A DNA stretch of 9,297 nucleotides from CAYZHV01 sp046541355 (lineage in GTDB: Bacteria; Spirochaetota; Spirochaetia; DSM-27196; Alkalispirochaetaceae). A program made the translations under genes and the position numbers. Below, in pieces: positions 7,000-9,297 of the stretch; position 1 is the stretch's first letter; each line of letters begins with the position of its first letter. Where the stretch lies: contig JBKHDM010000093.1 in the NCBI GenBank assembly GCA_046541355.1, forward strand, positions 1 through 9,297. The letters run 5' to 3'. Under the pieces are notes generated by a model that saw only the letters and a list, made by a program, of their open reading frames with translations, was not told where the DNA came from and did no database searches.

Positions 7000-7022
7000 T
7001 AGCAGACCGCTTTCTGTATGTT
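6994..7022 (+). promoter_or_regulatory. serA promoter
   Basis: TTGAAA (6994-6999) and TATGTT (7017-7022) are separated by exactly 17 nt, matching five and four of six consensus positions. The predicted start near 7029 gives a leader of about 50 nt. The -35 hexamer is the same six base pairs, read on the other strand, that sit 17 nt from the avtA -10 box, so the two promoters are back to back. I found no convincing operator or riboswitch in the leader. Confidence 0.5.
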
Positions 7023-7078
7023 GTGGCCTGACTCCCGCGGCTGACCGAAGCCAGAAAACCAGGGCTGGAGCGTACCCG

Positions 7079-8260
7079 ATGTACATTGTAAAGACCCTCA
7101 ACACCATTGCCGACCGCGGTATGAACCTCCTCCGGGAGGGGGGGATTTCCATCGACAACGAGGCAGGAGACCCCGACGGCATCCTTGTGAGAAGCGCAAA
7201 CCTCCACGAGGCGTCCTTCTCCCCTAATCTCAAAGCTATCGCCCGGGCCGGCGCGGGTGTCAACAACATCCCCGTGGATCGCTGCACCGACCGCGGTATC
7301 GTGGTGTTCAATACCCCCGGAGCAAACGCCAACAGTGTCAAGGAGCTCGTCATCGCCGCGCTTCTTCTCTCCTCGAGGAAGATCCACCACGGCCTGAGCT
7401 GGACGCAATCGATCTCTCCGGAGGAGAGGGAGGTCTCCCGTCTCGTGGAGGGAGAAAAAAAGCGGTTCGCGGGACCGGAAATCGCCGGAAAACGGCTAGG
7501 CGTTATCGGTCTCGGCGCGATCGGAGTGATGGTAGCCAACGCCGCGGTAAGCCTCGACATGGAGGTGGCGGGCTTCGATCCGTTTATATCCGTGGAGTCC
7601 GCCTGGGGACTCCACCGGGGCGTCGAACGCGCCCGCAACCTCGAGACCCTTCTTTCCAGCTGCGATTACATCTCCATCCACGTTCCCCTCAACGAGAACA
7701 CCCGGGGGTTTCTCGGCGCCGAGGAGTTCGCGAAGGTGAAAAGAGGAGCGCGCCTGCTCAACTTCGCCCGGGGCCCCCTGGTGGAGAACCGAGCCGTGGT
7801 CGATGCGATCGAGGCGGGAAGGCTGTCGGCCTACGTTACCGACTTTCCCGAGGCGGAGCTCCTCGGTCGGGATGAGATCCTCTGCGTCCCCCATCTCGGA
7901 GCCTCCACCCCGGAGGCGGAGGAGAACTGCGCGGTGATGGCGGCGGGTCAGCTCATCGACTATCTCGAACACGGCAACATCCGAAACAGCGTAAACTTTC
8001 CGGACTGCCACATGGAGATGACCTGCGACTACCGTCTCGTCGTGGCAAACCGCAACATTCCCAACATGGTCGGCCAGATCGCCTCGATCCTCGCGGAGGA
8101 AGCGATCAACATCGCCGACCTCCTCAACCGTCACCGCGGGGAGATCGCCTACAACATTATCGACATCGATACCAGGGCCTCCGAGCGGGCGGTCGAGCGA
8201 ATCGAATCCATTGAAGGCGTCATTATGGTACGCTCCATTTCCAGGAGGATAGAGGCATGA
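7079..8260 (+). CDS. serA: D-3-phosphoglycerate dehydrogenase with C-terminal ACT domain
   Basis: This 393-residue cytosolic enzyme oxidises 3-phosphoglycerate to 3-phosphohydroxypyruvate with NAD, the first step of serine synthesis. The N-terminal substrate domain holds ARAGAGVNN (55-63). The nucleotide motif GxGxxG is at 144-149, with D167 after beta-2 favouring NAD. Catalytic R231 lies in NFARG and H272 in PHLGAST. The acidic catalytic residue falls in VTDFPEAE, E258 or E260, a variant of the usual DVFxxEP seen in a short subfamily common in Firmicutes and Bacteroidetes. An ACT domain occupies about 316-393, so serine feedback is possible. The extra ASB domain of the longest family members is absent. 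GGAG lies 8 nt before the ATG. The stop overlaps the next gene's start (ATGA). Serine from this pathway is the substrate of the serine palmitoyltransferase encoded on the other side of avtA. Confidence 0.92.
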   Translation: MYIVKTLNTIADRGMNLLREGGISIDNEAGDPDGILVRSANLHEASFSPNLKAIARAGAGVNNIPVDRCTDRGIVVFNTPGANANSVKELVIAALLLSSRKIHHGLSWTQSISPEEREVSRLVEGEKKRFAGPEIAGKRLGVIGLGAIGVMVANAAVSLDMEVAGFDPFISVESAWGLHRGVERARNLETLLSSCDYISIHVPLNENTRGFLGAEEFAKVKRGARLLNFARGPLVENRAVVDAIEAGRLSAYVTDFPEAELLGRDEILCVPHLGASTPEAEENCAVMAAGQLIDYLEHGNIRNSVNFPDCHMEMTCDYRLVVANRNIPNMVGQIASILAEEAINIADLLNRHRGEIAYNIIDIDTRASERAVERIESIEGVIMVRSISRRIEA

Positions 8261-9279
8261 AGCGTGTGAAGGTTCTACTCTCCCTGCTGCTCCTCGCGGC
8301 GGCGGCGGCAGTGCCCCTTTCGGCCCAGTCGGAGGATCTCGACCCCGGTCTCTACGCCCGGATCGACACGAACCGGGGGGAGATTATCGTCGAACTCACC
8401 TATCAGCGCACACCGATGACGGTGATGAACTTTGTCGGCCTCGCCGAAGGGAGGTTCGAGAGCGGCCGGGGCGAGGGGACGCCCTTTTACGACGGGCTCA
8501 CCTTTCACCGGGTGATCGAGGATTTCATGATCCAGGGCGGCGATCCCCGGGGCAACGGAACCGGCGGGCCGGGCTATCAGTTCCCCGACGAGATCGACCC
8601 CGGCCTGCGACACGACCGGCCGGGGACCCTCTCCATGGCGAACTCCGGTCCCAATACCAATGGGAGCCAGTTCTTTATAACCCACGTGCCCACACCGTGG
8701 CTCGACGGCCGCCACGCCGTGTTCGGCTACGTCGTAACAGGGCAGCGGGTGGTCGACTCGATCCGTCAGGGAGATCGTATCGAGGAGGTAGAGATCCTCC
8801 GGGTCGGCTCCGCCGCCCGGTCGTTCGAGGTCTCTCAGAGCCGGTTCGAGGAGCTCCAGGAAGAAACCGCCAGGCGGGGAGAGCGGGCGGCGCGAGAGGA
8901 GCGCCTTGCGACGCTCCGCAGGATCGAGGAGCAGTGGCCCGAGGCGCGGGAGCGCTCCGACGGCTTGCGCTACATTGTCCGGCGCCGAGGGCGGGGGGAG
9001 TCTCCCTCCCGGGGGGATACGGCTGTGGTCGAGTACACCGGAACGTTCCTCGACGGCCGCGTCTTTGACACCACCGACGGTCGGGGATCGTTTTCCTTCC
9101 AGGTCGGTATGGGACGGGTTATTCGAGGCTGGGATCTGATCGTCGCGGATATGCAGGTCGGGGAGGAGCGCACCGTCATCATCCCTCCGGAGCTCGGCTA
9201 CGGGTCGAGGGGAGCGGGAGGGGTGATTCCGCCGAACGCCTTTCTCGTCTTCGATATCCGGCTTGTCGAGGTGCGATAG
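8257..9279 (+). CDS. Exported cyclophilin-FKBP dual peptidyl-prolyl isomerase
   Basis: This 340-residue fusion joins two unrelated proline isomerases. A signal peptide covers residues 1-23 (MKRVK, then a Leu/Ala core, ending in SA before QSED). There is no lipobox cysteine, so a soluble periplasmic protein is expected. The cyclophilin domain (about 33-185) keeps FHRVI with catalytic R85, IQGGD with Q93, NGSQFF near 135-140 and WLDGRHAVFG with W148 and H153. The tryptophan suggests a cyclosporin-binding type site. A charged, probably helical linker rich in Arg and Glu spans about 190-232. The FKBP domain (about 250-340) keeps Y260, F270, D271, V288, I289, W292, Y315 and F332 of the standard pocket. 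Both sites look active. The order matches the cyclophilin-first dual immunophilins reported from Treponema denticola and Flavobacterium. The ATG overlaps the serA stop and has AGGAGG (8243-8248) 8 nt upstream. The link to serine synthesis is unclear. Confidence 0.93.
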   Translation: MKRVKVLLSLLLLAAAAAVPLSAQSEDLDPGLYARIDTNRGEIIVELTYQRTPMTVMNFVGLAEGRFESGRGEGTPFYDGLTFHRVIEDFMIQGGDPRGNGTGGPGYQFPDEIDPGLRHDRPGTLSMANSGPNTNGSQFFITHVPTPWLDGRHAVFGYVVTGQRVVDSIRQGDRIEEVEILRVGSAARSFEVSQSRFEELQEETARRGERAAREERLATLRRIEEQWPEARERSDGLRYIVRRRGRGESPSRGDTAVVEYTGTFLDGRVFDTTDGRGSFSFQVGMGRVIRGWDLIVADMQVGEERTVIIPPELGYGSRGAGGVIPPNAFLVFDIRLVEVR

Positions 9280-9297
9280 CCCGCGCCGGCCGGGGCG

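Noticed and set aside
6962..7408. N-terminal extension of avtA by 149 codons in the same open frame
   Set aside because: The family begins at the ATG at 6961; the extension runs antisense through serA and its promoter and has no recognisable domain.
6904..8134. Minus-strand open frames (6904-7638 and 7496-8134) opposite serA
   Set aside because: serA is conserved from start to stop; these frames have no motif, and one crosses the divergent promoter region.
9280..9297. GC-rich tail after the isomerase stop as a terminator stem
   Set aside because: Only 18 nt are visible, arms do not pair cleanly and no T-run is seen before the window ends.

Overview
The window is GC-rich bacterial DNA from a Gram-negative-type organism. 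It is gene-dense and holds seven protein genes. Five lie on the minus strand as one run and two lie on the plus strand, starting from a shared divergent promoter region near 6970-7022. A spirochaete is my best guess, with low certainty. The reasons are the secreted cyclophilin-FKBP fusion, an architecture described from Treponema denticola and Flavobacterium, and the serA and avtA neighbours. I see no mobile element, CRISPR array, tRNA or rRNA.

Minus strand, in order of transcription (right to left). avtA (6961-5702) encodes valine-pyruvate aminotransferase. A gap of 63 nt follows. Next comes a short-chain reductase with the signature of eukaryotic-type 3-ketosphinganine reductase (5638-4790). 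It overlaps by 26 nt a serine palmitoyltransferase of the Bacteroides type (4815-3577). These two catalyse the first two steps of sphingoid-base synthesis. Downstream lie a large soluble PAS-PAS-GAF hybrid histidine kinase (3490-974) and a REC-GGDEF diguanylate cyclase response regulator (973-86). The regulator starts on the base after the kinase stop codon, so the two are almost certainly partners.

Plus strand. serA (7079-8260) encodes D-3-phosphoglycerate dehydrogenase, the first step of serine synthesis. It overlaps by ATGA an exported cyclophilin-FKBP peptidyl-prolyl isomerase (8257-9279).

Left edge. Positions 1-54 hold three perfect copies of an 18-bp unit, followed by a perfect GC palindrome at 46-63. 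The array probably continues beyond the window.

The most interesting reading is a sphingolipid-initiating pair sitting between amino-acid genes that could supply its substrate (serine from SerA; alanine from AvtA as a possible alternative) and a two-component cyclic-di-GMP pathway in the same orientation. The individual enzyme calls are strong. The functional coupling between them is inference from gene order.
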